Shown in pieces: positions 47,971 to 60,039 of a stretch of 64,000 bases of DNA. A model generated the notes under the pieces. The model saw nothing but the letters and a program-made list of their open reading frames with translations. It was not told the origin of the DNA and did no database searches. Position 1 is the stretch's first letter. Each line of letters begins with the position of its first letter. The position numbers and the translations under genes are program-made. This DNA is from Terfezia claveryi (Eukaryota > Ascomycota > Pezizomycetes > Pezizales > Pezizaceae). The DNA lies in the NCBI GenBank assembly GCA_015179025.1, contig WHUX01000167.1:55483-119482 (forward strand), in the 5' to 3' direction.

Positions 47971-50212
47971 TATTATTCCGAATAGCCCTAAGCTGCATAT
48001 GTGCCTGCGAAATATCTAGCTATTCCGGTTTGAAAGAATGCGGACCATACATCAGGCATCGACATCTGTCTCTAACAGCCCTAAAAAAAAATCACACGGA
48101 GCTCCTAAGTAATACGTTACAGGGGGGAGATTACTAGCGCTGTCACTGAAGGTTTATGTGAACAACCCTTGTTCGCCACTGGACTAAAAATCACTTTCCC
48201 TGAATCAACCTACATACAATCCCCATATCGACATATCGAGTGTCTGGCCAGTCGCGGTTCACAGACCAGCTCAGTCCATTAACTAAAAATAAAACCTATT
48301 CCTACCTCATTTTAAGGGCAGGCCTAGAACTAATCACATAATTCGTAGAGCCCCCCATTTAGATGGGCATAGATCTGTTTGTAAATAAGTCCATGAGAGC
48401 TTCTACAGCGTGCTGTGCATTCCGTTCCGAAAAATTTGCTAGTGCAAAGAGCGTCTGTAAGAATTGTTAAGATGCGTACCACATACTAGCCCCTTTTTCC
48501 AAGTCGAAAATAATACGGTCCATTGCAAGGATGAGGGACTCACGACCCAAAATAGTGTTGCGTCTTATTCCGTCCATCATACTAACCCAACTTCTCGAGT
48601 CTGGTCTGTCAATGTCAAAATAGGCGCCTTGAAGCTCCCTTTGCCACTTTCGACCGAACAATCCTGGCCACCTCATCCCATTGCCCCCACTTGTCTCCAG
48701 CTAAGACTCATCCGTTTCCAACCCACCTTGCCCATAGCACCTAATCGTCCCCTGCTTGTTCAGGTGGTGCAGGACCAATCAGGTAGCTGGTATCCGAAAG
48801 TTCGGATTCTCACTCCGTAGAATGTCATGTCTCTTGTTCGGCAAGGACCATATCTATGAAGGAAGGAGGCTCGATTCGCCTGGATATGTCTGGTTCTAGT
48901 AGGTGGAAGATGGGAGCTCCATGAAGGGAGGAAGTTAAGATTTTAGGAACAATCGGCAAGATAAGAAGGTCCTATATTACTACGTCACTGACACGTGCAA
49001 TAGATAACGATAAGGGCGCGGGGTTGTTGATTTTGGCTTAGCCGGATGTGGCGGGATCTACACTAACGCTAGCCCAATCATTTTGGGGAGGCCTTTCTTT
49101 TCGCACATGATTGAAACATAATTGAAATTTAACGGCCAGGTCTCCGCGAAGGTCCTTGGGTGCTACCGGACAATTGTATCGTTCGTAGTAGGCTCAGACA
49201 AGATTGGTCAAATCTGCGATAGCTATGTTCTACCGCGAGGTCTGTTGGTTTCAATTTGCGCGGATTTGGACGTGGAAGCGAAAACATGATCTTATTGCAT
49301 GTGTCAAATTGTCTGGTTGTGTCAAATAGAGAATCATGATGATATGACGCAGGGCCAAAGGCAAGGGCACCGGTATGGGCCCGGGTTACTATCGACCAAC
49401 AAAAGGAGATGGGGGAGATCTACCGGGGAAACTGGTGAATGGAAAGCAAGAGCATATTCGTGCCTAACAGGGGTTCCCCTTGGCGCCTTCGTTTTCACAG
49501 AGAGAAAGCAGCCCGCTTAACACTCATCCCATAATATTATTAGCGACGTCCTTACACTGTCAGAACGTTATAGATCTTACTTATTATTGTAGCGAGACTG
49601 GAATTATGTTTAGGTATGCCTTCCGATATGCTTCTTTCCTTTGATCTGCTCGTGTTGAGTGCTTTACTGCCCCGCCCGCAAATTTTGTTATACCGGACGC
49701 TAGTCTAAACCGGACGGGATCCTGGTGATTTATGCATAGTCTGGTTGGCACATTTATGCAGTCCGGTTTAGCAAAGTTTGAGTAGGTTGCCCCACACGCA
49801 GCTTCCCCCACGCACGCTACTCAAAAACGCTACTCAAAAACTATGGGCCAATTAGGTATATACACTCGTCAGGCTGATACACGGATGTTGGTGGACGAAG
49901 CTTGAAGTTGGTCCCTTCATGAACAAACCGCCTCTTAGCAATAAATAATCTAGCCCAGAAGTACATACCTACTTACTAGGTACGAACTCCATAATGACGG
50001 TGTTTCCAGACCAAATCACTTCTCTTGCTGTATTGCCTCGTGAGGCAAGTACTGTAGCATTACGGAACCCCCAAAAACCGGATTGACAGTGACCTTTTTA
50101 TTCCATATGTTCCTTCACCGTTCTTCCTATATTGGGAAGTGCCCTCGGGATTGTGGCGTGATGACTACATCTGTTCTCCCGTCACGGCACTCGAATCAAT
50201 CCTACAGCCGTT

Positions 50213-50260
50213 TGGGGTTGGGGGGTGTTGGGGGTGTTGGGGGTGTTGGGGGTGTTGGGA
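50213..50260 (+). repeat. G-rich 9-bp repeat, G-quadruplex-prone
   Basis: Four to five tandem copies of GGGGGTGTT following a run of six G. The regular runs of three or more G could fold as a quadruplex on the plus strand. No gene is adjacent. Confidence 0.8.
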
Positions 50261-50601
50261 TTCACTTCCGTCATCAAACTCGACAGTTCTGCTTCTTGGA
50301 AGCACCAAGAGACCACTTGAGATCAGATGCAATCGGATTTCTATTGCCACCCGTGGTTTAGTGACCAATTGCCCACACAACATCTAGTGCTGCGAATAGA
50401 TTCTCTTTTGGGCTCCAATTTTAAAAAGCAAGTACTGGAAGCTAATATGCCAAAGATGTTGGGGTGAAGGGAGCTCAGAGACGGTTCGTCCGATTGAGTC
50501 ACTGGCCATAGGCCATTAACTATTGGAGCGGCTATTGTGTAGTATTTTTAGAATTTGCTTTCTTAGTTTCTTCTTACCCGTCAAATTTTGGCCGCAGAAC
50601 C

Positions 50602-50651
50602 CCTCGAAAACTCCTGATGCACTAGACCTCGAAAACTCCTGATGCACTAGA
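50602..50651. repeat. Perfect 25-bp tandem duplication
   Basis: Two adjacent identical units that begin CCTCGAAAACTCCTGATGCA. A recent slippage or repair duplication. Confidence 0.9.
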
Positions 50652-51534
50652 ACCAGTCTCAGCTCACTCCCTGGGCCAGATCGCACAGCCTCGCCCCAGC
50701 AGCCTGAGTATGGGGGAGGCGGTGCGATTTGTAGGGGGTTACCTATTCAGGTTTTACTTTTTTTTCCCGCTAATACATTTCCGTGATATACTAATGACCT
50801 GGTTTACGTTCTCTACCCAAGACAGGTTCCTACCATCACCGTGATAAGCATCCGAATCTTTTTTAGCCTGATGAACGAATATACGCTTGAGTTTTAAGCA
50901 TACAAATGGTTATGTAGATACCAATTGGGGTCGTACGAGGGCGTAGATCCCCGGCCCTGTACAACCTTGGAATTATGTACAGCCGTAATGAGTTTGCAGT
51001 CCACATAATTCTTGCTCGGAGCGTAGAGAGTAGCACGCCATTTCCAGTAACCATTTCCATACAGATCAGTCTAGCTCTAAGCTTTGTTTCAATCGTCAGG
51101 CCTCCCATATCTCATAAATTGATGCTCTAGGGTGACTACCCTCTAGGCTAGTCTAGTTGCCTCTAGGCTACATCCAACATGTTTCAAGAAGTATAAAATC
51201 TCCGAAGGCGTAGATCGTCGGATCCCTGTCGAGATCTGCCAAGGTGCCAGGTAGATCAAATCTGACCTTTTTGATACGTAAGGTTAAGCCTCGGTAGACA
51301 TGAGATTACCTAAGCTTCGGCACTATTGGAAACTGAAATGACTTGAGGGTAATAACCTGTATATTTTCACGTAATTCCCTCACTTAATCTGACTCAGGGT
51401 AATACCTAAATAGTTAAAGCCACCTGCCGGATTAGGCAATTTATAAACGTGTTTGATATTGTTTATTGCTTTAGCTAATCGTTTCGAATGCGTACACGTA
51501 GTGAAAAAAAATTGGTAAGACACCTCGTTGACCA

Positions 51535-51720
51535 TATATTAAAACTTGTAGCCGGTAAAGCAGTGGTATCTCATTAAAGACTTTAATCACAGTTTCTGGG
51601 GTTCCAATGGTGGGAGACTATCATGTAAATGATGAAACCCGCACGCTGTTGGCTCTGCTCGAATATGCTCGGAAGTTGTCTTGAATATAAGTGAACGTTC
51701 GATAGAGTACTCTCGATGAA
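51535..51720. repeat. Diverged repeat copy, partner of 47,740-47,970
   Basis: It carries GTAGCCGGTAAAGCAGTGGTA, CACAGTTTCTGGGG, GATGAAACCCG, and GTTGTCTTGAA in the same order as the copy near 47,750. Confidence 0.45.
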
Positions 51721-51776
51721 CCAGAACATCTCGCCTGACACCACAAGTTCGGTAAACATCCCGGATAGCCTAACCG

Positions 51777-51950
51777 TGTACCGGGAAAACTGGTGAATAA
51801 GACTCCTTGTCTGTATCTTTGCTCTTTCCTTTTTGTAGTAGGGGCGTTACTAGTTGGGCAGATTAGCGTTCTTGACTCAAATTTTGACTTATTCTAGAGT
51901 TATGATTCAGAAACAGACAAGGAGTCTTATTCACCAGTTTTCCCGGTACA
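51777..51950. mobile_element. 174-bp MITE with perfect 38-bp terminal inverted repeats
   Basis: The arms at 51,777-51,814 and 51,913-51,950 are exact inverted copies, starting TGTACCGGGAAAACTGGTGA. The 98-bp centre is unrelated. If the outermost TA in TGTACC and GGTACA is the target duplication, the element starts at CCGGGAAAAC and is Tc1/mariner-like. Perfect arms imply recent activity or strong conversion. Confidence 0.85.
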
Positions 51951-52109
51951 AGGCACAATTGGTGCTAGATTCGCAGAAACTTTCCTTCGCCATAGAGAAG
52001 GTATCGTCTACTATTGTCTCCGCCACCACAGAAGGGCATGGACCCATTAGAGATTTGATTCTCGACCGGACTATTTCGTCTGTTACCTGGGAGATATGTG
52101 GTCACTGGG

Positions 52110-52830
52110 TTAGCTACTACTGGGTTAGATACTGGGTTGGATATGGCCTCTGCGAGAGGCAGTGCAACCAGACTGAATGGAAGCACAGCCTGGTTAGATG
52201 CTAGTAGACCAAGCGCTTAGATGCTAGTAGACTAAACGCTTTAGTAGATGCTAGGAGAGGAGGCAGGTCAACACTAGGTTAGATTCTAACTTGGACGTCG
52301 AGGGAGCAGCTGGATTGGATGCTAGTTAGATCATAGGTTAAAAGGTGGGTTAGACAGTGGAATAAGTGCTAGACACTTGGTTAGGCTCTGGGCTGGATAT
52401 TGGGTTAGATGGGAGAGCTGCTGAGTTGGACATTAGATTGGACACTAGGTTACATACTGGTATAGATACTGTTTGGAACACACTGGGCAAGCTAAAATAG
52501 CTGGATTGCACTCTGGGTTGGGTGTTGGTGATCTAGAGTAGCTAATCTGAATGCTAAGTTGGGCTCTAGGGTACCAACCAGACTAGGTTGATTATGAGCA
52601 CATGGTTGCTGTAAGGGGGTTATAATACCTAGGATATTCTGCGAATGAAGCAACCTTTAAAGCCTAAAAAGGGGGGGTATTGAAGCTACTGGGGCTATTG
52701 GGGACCTCTGCATTATTGAGGATGCTCTAGAGTGCAGTAATACAAGGGATTGAAGGATGGGAGTTGAGGGTAAAATAAACAATACGAATTTGATGAATCA
52801 ATAGGAGTACATAGATTAGTGCTCCTAATT
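52110..52830. repeat. Degenerate GGTTAGAT-type repeat and old dispersed repeat
   Basis: From 52,110 to about 52,520 there are many loose copies of short units such as GGTTAGATGCTAG and CTGGGTTGGATAT. From 52,260 to 52,830 the sequence also matches 24,030-24,370, including a GAGCACATGGTTGC block, a G-run (AAAAAGGGGGGGTATT) and GGGGCTATTGGGGAC. Confidence 0.55.
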
Positions 52831-53299
52831 TAGACTCTCCCATTTCACCATTTCAAAGCCTCCTCCTTTACTAATAATTTGACGTAGATATCAATGCTAG
52901 TAAATGCCTTCTAGTGATCATAGGTCACTTGCCTGATATTTGGCTAGTAATGGCAGGTAGAGAGAGGGGGAGATCATTGGAAGATATAAGATTATGAGGT
53001 TATATGAGTAAAGAATTGTAAAGAAATCAAGTGTGTATATTCAAAATAGATAGTAGAGTTATCTTAGGTATCACTATAGACTTATTACTATGGTCCTAGT
53101 ACTCTATAGAGGAATCCTATTTTTCCTACAACATTTCCAGCTCCTTATATCCTGCTTTCCCTAATTGAGACCAGCTCTTTTGGGATCCTTGATCCTACCC
53201 TAGTTTCCGCAGAATTCAAACTATCCTATCTCAGCTAGTGATGTTTCATGGGCCGAGAGTAATTCCAATACTCTCCCCTACTCGAGCGCCTATATATTT

Positions 53300-55577
53300 A
53301 TTCCAGCTGCTATTAGTTCTTCTTCCATTATGTCTAGGATTGGGGTGTCGTAACTGTCGACATTCATCTGTCTTTCCAGCTATTTATAGAGGTCATTGGT
53401 AATAGCTTCATCAGAAGATCTGCTGGATTGTCTTTTCCTGGTATTATCTGTATCTTTAAGTGCCCTAGTCATACTTGCTATCAAAGATAATAGAATTAGT
53501 GCTCTATATATTGGCTCCTCCATATGAACTTGATAGCTTTGCTCAAATTGTAAGCTTTTTTGCTATCCGTTACTAGGGTTGGTATATTTATTATTCCTAG
53601 CTTCGAGAGAAATTGGCTCAACCAGGCTGCATTCTTTGCTCCTTTACAGTCGCTGATATATTCTACTTCAGTGATTGATAATATCACAATATTCTGCCTT
53701 CAACTGTACTATCCTATTAGTTAGTTCCCCAGTGTCATTAGAACTCCTATCTATAATCAGGCTTCCTCCCCTCCATATAATGCATTTGCGAATATATTGA
53801 TTACCAATTCATTGGCTTCTGGCTTCTTTAATTACAGCACATTGTATTTTATCGAGTACAAATACTATAAGACCTGAAGGGCTGTCTAGTAGTGCTTCAG
53901 GGTATGATCCTTAGTCCTTCATTCTAACAAGTTGACATGAATCGAAATCTCAGGTTTCATTATCCAAGTGATGAAGAGTAACCCCCCTATTACTAACTGG
54001 TATTTTACCACTTCCTTGTAGCTTCTATTACTAGTATATTACTATGCGTCTAGTGGCAGAGATCGCTTTCCTCCAAGAATACTATATAGGTTGATCTGGA
54101 GTAAGAAGCTTTTTGTCATTGATTCTATAAGGCAAGTTTGTATTAGTATAACTCATTCTTTTGACCAATGTAGTTCCATCCCAAGTATATTCAAGGATTT
54201 CCCTCATTTGTCTAGCTTAACTCTTCCTTCAATGCCTTTTTCTACTTTGTCGAGATCTTCTTCTGTAGGGGTGATTCTAAGAAGGTTATTGACATAAGTT
54301 CCAATCACAATATCGTAGCTTTGGGTAGTGTAAGTTCCTTTATCTCCTATGCACTAGTGTATTTCGAGTGTAAAGAGGATATTGCAAAGGGTTTTGAACT
54401 ATTCATGGCTGGCTTGCTTTAGACTATAAAGAGCTTTATTAAGCTTCTAGTACTCAACTTCTCCTTCCTCATTTATGTCTGTAATGTAGACATCATATTC
54501 AAGGAGGGCTTGTAGGTAGGCAGCTATAATATCCCATTGGCAGATTGCCCAATCTCGGTGGAGGGCAATGACTAGGAGGATTTTGAGCGTCTCAGAGCAC
54601 ATCATTTATGCATAGGTTTCATTATAGTTAACACCTGCTTCTTGAGTAAACCCTCTCTCAACCTTATGAGCTTTATATTTCTCAATACTTCCGTATGCTT
54701 TTCTTTTAACTAGGTATACCTATTTAGTATCAATAATCCGTATTCCTTTAGGGATTTCAGATCTATCGATCTTGGTATATACCCTATATCAATTTAATTG
54801 CTCTCATTTTTTAGCTCGAGCTTTAGCCCATTCTAGAGCTTGTAGAGAGCTATAGGCTTGCTTATCGGTTAGGTAATCTAGATCAGCTCCTACTATAAAT
54901 ATCTTTCTTCAAACTAGCTGTTACTCTAATTTTTTGGAACCGACCATGCCTTCTCAATCCTTAGGAGTTTTTCTAGGCTTTCTTATCGGAAGTGGTTCTA
55001 TTTGCTGGGGACTTAGTGTTGGCAATTTTTGAGGTTCTAGGAGATCTTTGGGTTTCCCTTTCTAGGGAGTATCATCTCTAGGCCCTTTACTAGGGGCTTC
55101 ATCTGGAGATTCTGAGCTACTAGCCTCTAAAATTTCTATAGGGACTGGCTGGAGGGTGAGCTTAATCTGGCTAGTGTTTGTTCGAACTTGGTAGCTCTCA
55201 AAGCTTTCTATATAACTAATTATATTAGCTTCATAACTTCTTGAAGAGAGCTTATCAGAAATATCGTAATTAAAGCAGAGGACTCATTGTCCAAATGGTC
55301 TTAGTTTTGTTCGCTTAGTCTCTGGATCCTTTTTGAGCATGATTTCAATGGAGGTTTTCCCTTGAAAAGTTTTATAGGGAATCCGATTCTTTATATAGGC
55401 TGCCCAGCTCGAAACTTTATCCCATAGGCCTTTAGGTAGAGCTGACTCTATTAGAGCAGTCCTACTCATAGTAAAGATTATTCGGTTTACTTATTCGATT
55501 ATAGCATTTGTTTTACTATACTTTGGGATAGTTTCTTTAAAGGTTATGCCTCGTTACTTTAGCTCTTCTTAAAACTC
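53300..55577 (-). pseudogene. Copia integrase end, reverse transcriptase and RNase H remnant
   Basis: The copia integrase tail is clear at 55,284-55,469 (RTALIESALPKGLWDKV, YIKNRIPYKT). Then comes a Ser/Pro-rich linker, a broken reverse transcriptase (segments such as IIAAYLQALLEYDVYI and IVIGTYVNNLLRI at about 54,530-54,260), and RNase H at 53,496-53,687 (SITEVEYISDCKGAKNAAWL, VTDSKKAYNLS). Multiple stops interrupt each part. Motif order and content fit Ty1/copia, with integrase before reverse transcriptase. Confidence 0.8.
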
Positions 55578-55582
55578 ATTAT

Positions 55583-56082
55583 TGTAACAAGGGCTCCGGG
55601 GACAAGGCGACCAAGAGGTATGCTGGGGCAAGGGCAAGGCTAGGGTGACACACACGTAGGAACACTACGTGTGTAACTAGGGGAGAAGGCTAGGACGGGG
55701 GCAAGGGCAAGGGCGAGAGAGGCAGAGGGCAAGGGGCATGAGACACGCGGAGGCAGTTGTCGCATGTGTCGGAGGGAGGCAGCTGTGCTGCAGAGTGGTT
55801 CACAAAACAAGGGGGGGGTGCACAAGGGAGGTGCACAAGCGCTGGGAGAGGCAAGGTCCTGTATTGGATATATAAGACGTTGGATGGGGATCCAACGAGA
55901 GGGCGGAGAGAGCAAGCTATATATACAGGCTTTCTTCCTGGCCAAAGCCACCGGAAGGAATAAGGTTCCCGAGACCCCCTATCTCAGGAATAGAGATAAC
56001 AACGATATCAATCAACAATAACGAAAGTCGGATGGAATCCCGTCTGACTCTCAAACCTGGCTAGGAAAGGACGGTTGTGACA
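55583..56082 (-). repeat. Gypsy 3' LTR
   Basis: 500 bp, with TG...CA ends on each strand. It is the 3' LTR because the polypurine tract abuts its inner edge. Compared by hand with the other LTR, about 40 positions differ and there are no indels. Confidence 0.95.
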
Positions 56083-56260
56083 CTATCCCCCCTTTAGGCT
56101 CGGAGCCCCAGCGACGTAAGGCAAGGCGAAAAAAAACAAACAAACAAAACAGGCGAATAACCAATAACCCATAACACAACCCCAACGCCAGATAACTTGA
56201 CAACAATAGAAACAACAATCATAATTCTAACTCCAAATCAACGAAGACAAGACAAAAATA

Positions 56261-59200
56261 TCATTCAGCTGGGTAAGGCTTGAGAGGGTAACGCTGGTGG
56301 AATATAGTGACCAGGTCAGGGGCGTTTTCCAGATCCTCTGCTGGTTGCCAGGTGGTCTCCTCGTCCCCTAACTATTTGACCTTGTACTGAACTCGTCCAT
56401 AGCGCTTCCTGGAGTCCAGTACCTCCTCAACCTCCCACTCCTCTTCACCTGCAATCACCACGGAAGGAGGGGGGGGGTGCTCTTGCCCTGGAAGGGGATC
56501 GTCGGCGGCTGGCTCGATCTCCGAGACATGAACGACCGGATGGCACTTGATCTCCCTGGGAAACCTCAGTCGGTAAGCATGAGTGCCCACAGCCACTAAC
56601 ACCTTGTAGGGACCTAGAAACTTGTGATTCAGCTTACGGGAGGGCCGTTCTGTCCAGAAGTGTCTGCTAGAAAGCCATACCTTGTCTCCAGGCTGGTATC
56701 TTGGGGCTGGCAACCGTGATCTGTTGGCATATTCTGCTTGCCTGGCTTGGGCATACCCTAGCTCAGCCTTCAGGGTACGGTGGAGTTCAGTGATTCCAGC
56801 TGCCAATTCCTTAGCCGGGGGATGGGCTTTCTGCAGAGGCCTTAAGGTATCCACGAATTGGGGGTGCCAACCGTAATTGGCCAGGAAGGGAGAGGTTTTC
56901 GAGGACTCCGAGAACTGGTTGTTGGCGGCGAATTCGTAGGTTGCCAGCAACGAAACCCAGTTGTCCTGCTGGTAATTGACGAAAGCTCTCAGATACTACT
57001 CCATAATGGCATTCATCCTCTCCAATTGGCCATCCGTCTGGGGGTGGTAAGCTGTTGATAGACGAACTTTGATCTCCAGAAGTTCGCAGAAGGCTTGCTA
57101 GAATTCTGAGGTAAACTGGGGGCCACGGTCGGATACGATCGATTCAGGGAGGCCATGGTATCGGAATATATTATTGAGGTAGAGATTGGCTAACTCTGGG
57201 GCAGAGCAGGTATCCCAGCAAGGTATAACATGCCTCATTTTTGTCAACCAATCCACCACCATCAAGATGGTATTGAACTCCGAATCTTCCAGCAACCCTG
57301 TTACGAAGTCCATCGTCAGGTGCAGCTATGGCCGATCAGGGATATCCAGAGGTTTCAGTGTCCCATACGGGGCATGGCGGACAGGCTTAGCACGTTTGCA
57401 AACATGGCAGTTCCGTATATACTACTCCACGTCCTTCTATTGGTCGATCTATGTGTACTCCCTGGCCAGAAGCTCTAACGTTTTGGCCACTCCAGGGTGA
57501 CCTGCAACCAGGCTGTCATGGTATTCCTTGATCAATCGAAGGCGCAGCTCTCCTTCCGGCACATACAGCCATTCGAGGTGGTAGAGGAGTCCTTCCTGGA
57601 CGGTACATTCAGCTAGGGAGATCTTGGGGTGGCGGTGCTGACCAGAATCCACTGCGGCGATAATTTCCTTGGCTAAGGGGTCATCCTCGTATGCCCGTCT
57701 CACCAGTTGTCGGAGGTCAGCTTCCATGGCAGCCTCGGCTTCCGCATCAACCTCAGCATCAGCGAGGACATTGGCCGCCAGATCAAGGTTTTCGGGCTTC
57801 AATACCACCTGATTTTGGTATTTTAGCCTTTCATCCCCCCCCTTAGGGAGATCTCCTGATCTCCAGGTTAACGCATCGGGCTTGCCACCAGCTTTTTCAG
57901 GACGGTACTTGATCTTAAAGTTGAACCGAGAGAGGAATTCCGACCACCTAGCCTGCCGTCGGTTGAACAGCTTGGTGGTGGTAAAGTACTCAAGGTTTTT
58001 ATGGTCGGAAAGTACTTCGATAATCCCCTTGGCTGACTCCAGGTATGGCCTCTATTCCTCGAATGCTCGTACGATAGCCATCAGCTCCTTGTCGTAGATC
58101 TCGTAGTTGCACTCAGCTGGGGAATGCTTCTTTGAGAAATAGGCCACTGGGTAGAGGATGCCTTTATCGTCGTTCTGAGAGAGGATTCCCGCGGAGACAT
58201 AGTCGGAGGCATTGGTTTCGATGACATACTCCTGGTCAGGGTTGAAATGTGCCAGGATTGGCGCTGAGCAGAAGGCTTCCTTGAGGTTCTGGAAGGCAGA
58301 TTGGGCTTCTGGATTCCAGTCGAAATGCCGGTCTTTTTTGGTCAGGGCGGTGAGAGGGGCTACGATCTTCAAATACCCTAGAATGAACCGCCAGTAAAAG
58401 TTAGCGAACCCCAAGAAGGCTTGGACGTCCTTGAGATTTGCTGGGGTTTGCCATTCCTGGACAGCGGTAACCTTGGTGAGGTCCATCCTGATACCTTCTG
58501 TAGTGATGATTAACTCCAGATACTTGACCTCCTGCACATGAAACTCATATTTCTCCGGTTTCAGGTATAATCCGGCCTTCTCCAGCTTCTCTAACACCTG
58601 CTTCACATGGATTTTGTGTTCTGCTAGGGAGTCCGAGTATATGAGGATATCGTCCAGGTAAGCTGTGCAGAACACATCGAGGAAGTCCCGCAAGGTGTCA
58701 TTGATGAAGTGCTGGAAGGAGGCAGGGGCATTGGTTAGGCCAAAGGGCATCATATTATACTCAAAATGGCCATATCGTGTTCGGAAGGCAGTTTTCTACT
58801 CCTCCCCCTCGGCGATCCGTACCAGGTTGTATACCCCTCTTAAATCCAGTTTGGTGAACCATTTGGCCTTGGAGAGCCTGGCTAATATCTCCTGGATTAG
58901 GGGTAGGGGGTACCTGTTTTTGACCGTTATCTCGTTTAGGCCCCGGTAATCGACACACAACCGGAGAGAGCTATCCGATTTCTTCACGAAAAACACTGGG
59001 GCACCCGCTGGTGAAGAGCTATGGTGAATAAAGCTCTTGTTGAGGTTTTCCTCCAAGTACTTTTTTAGGACTTCCAGCTCTACCCAGGACATTCCATAGA
59101 GGGGTCCATAAGGGGGGGTATTGCCCTCTACCAGCAGAATTGTATGGTCATATAGTCAATGGGGGGTAAGCTTTTCTGCGGCTTTTTCCGAAAATAGGTC

Positions 59201-59950
59201 AATGAAATCATGGTATTCATCTGGGACCAGGGATTTCCACTCATCCTTAGACCTTGTCTTATTAATCTCCAGATTGATCTCATAAATTGAGAGAGTATGC
59301 GCCTTGAGCTTATGCCTCCTGGTGAGATAAGCGAAGGCCCCTGCTCCGATAAAGTTAATATTCAGGGGTTTCGCGGAGGCGGGGGATATCGGGGAAGCTA
59401 GGGGAACAGGGTTGTCAACATTGATGTGTGTGGCGGTTTGGTGTACTACCTGGGCAGGGTCCTCTACCAGGGGGGGTAGTGCACATAACCCCTTAACGGC
59501 AGTTCGTGGGGCACCGCAATGCCTCTTGCAATACCCACTGTTGAAAGTCAAGGTGTATGAGCCAAAGTTAATGGAGACGTCATGCATTCGGAGCCAAGGA
59601 ATCCCCAGAACAATGGGGTATTTGAGCTTGGTCACAAATATCGGTAGACTCTCCAAATGGTCCCCAATGGCACTGGACAGGCAGGCAAGATCGGTGATAG
59701 CTCCAGAAGAGATAGGGCGGCCATCAATAACATCGAGAAGACGGGGGGTCTGGAGTTTGGCTGTTAGTATAGAGTTTTTACTGACGAAGGTCTGATCAAT
59801 AAAGGCTATCCCCGAAGCACTACAATCTATGAGAGCTGATGTTACCACTGTTTTACCATTGAATTTAACAGTTATTGGTACTACAAAATGCTCGCCAAAC
59901 AAGCGAGATTCATCAACGGACATAGGTGCGGGTAAAGAAAACACAGACAA
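56261..59950 (-). pseudogene. Gypsy pol remnant: protease, RT, RNase H, integrase, chromodomain
   Basis: In order on the minus strand: protease with a DCSASG site in place of the usual D-S/T-G-A/S (about 59,830). The reverse transcriptase has [25 protein letters not shown] and the YLDD catalytic motif (about 58,640). RNase H is seen as ETNASD and [12 protein letters not shown]. Integrase has an HHCC finger (HPGVAKT...CHVCKRAK), the acidic residues in MDFVTGLL and SDRGPQF, and QTDGQLERMN. A C-terminal chromodomain-like segment ends EEVLDSRKRYGRVQYKVK-stop-LGDEETTWQP. Stops occur near 59,156, 58,796, 58,052, 57,449, 57,330, 57,098, 57,000 and 56,372; most are TAG where Trp or Gln is expected, one is TGA where Arg is expected. 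No function is possible from this copy. Confidence 0.92.
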
Positions 59951-60039
59951 AGATAAATGATCCTGGGTAGGTCCCTTGCTAGTGTCAGTAACTAGGCAAG
60001 GGACTCCCCTTTTCCCGACTCTTCACCAACTTCTTTGAT

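Larger units (their letters stand above)
47971..51534. other. Gene-poor interval with small repeats
   Basis: No supported gene over about 3.5 kb. The minus frame at 48,467-48,676 and the sequence following its stop look faintly coding but have no recognised relatives. Small inverted or direct repeats occur at 49,690-49,780 (CTAAACCGGAC facing GTCCGGTTTAG). Specific repeats are listed separately. Confidence 0.35.

Noticed and set aside
48464..48820. 118-codon plus frame
   Set aside because: No family signal; the antisense frame is equally open and neither has context.
55640..55963. Frames within the gypsy LTR
   Set aside because: They are low-complexity and lie in an LTR, repeated in the second LTR with changes that do not preserve them.
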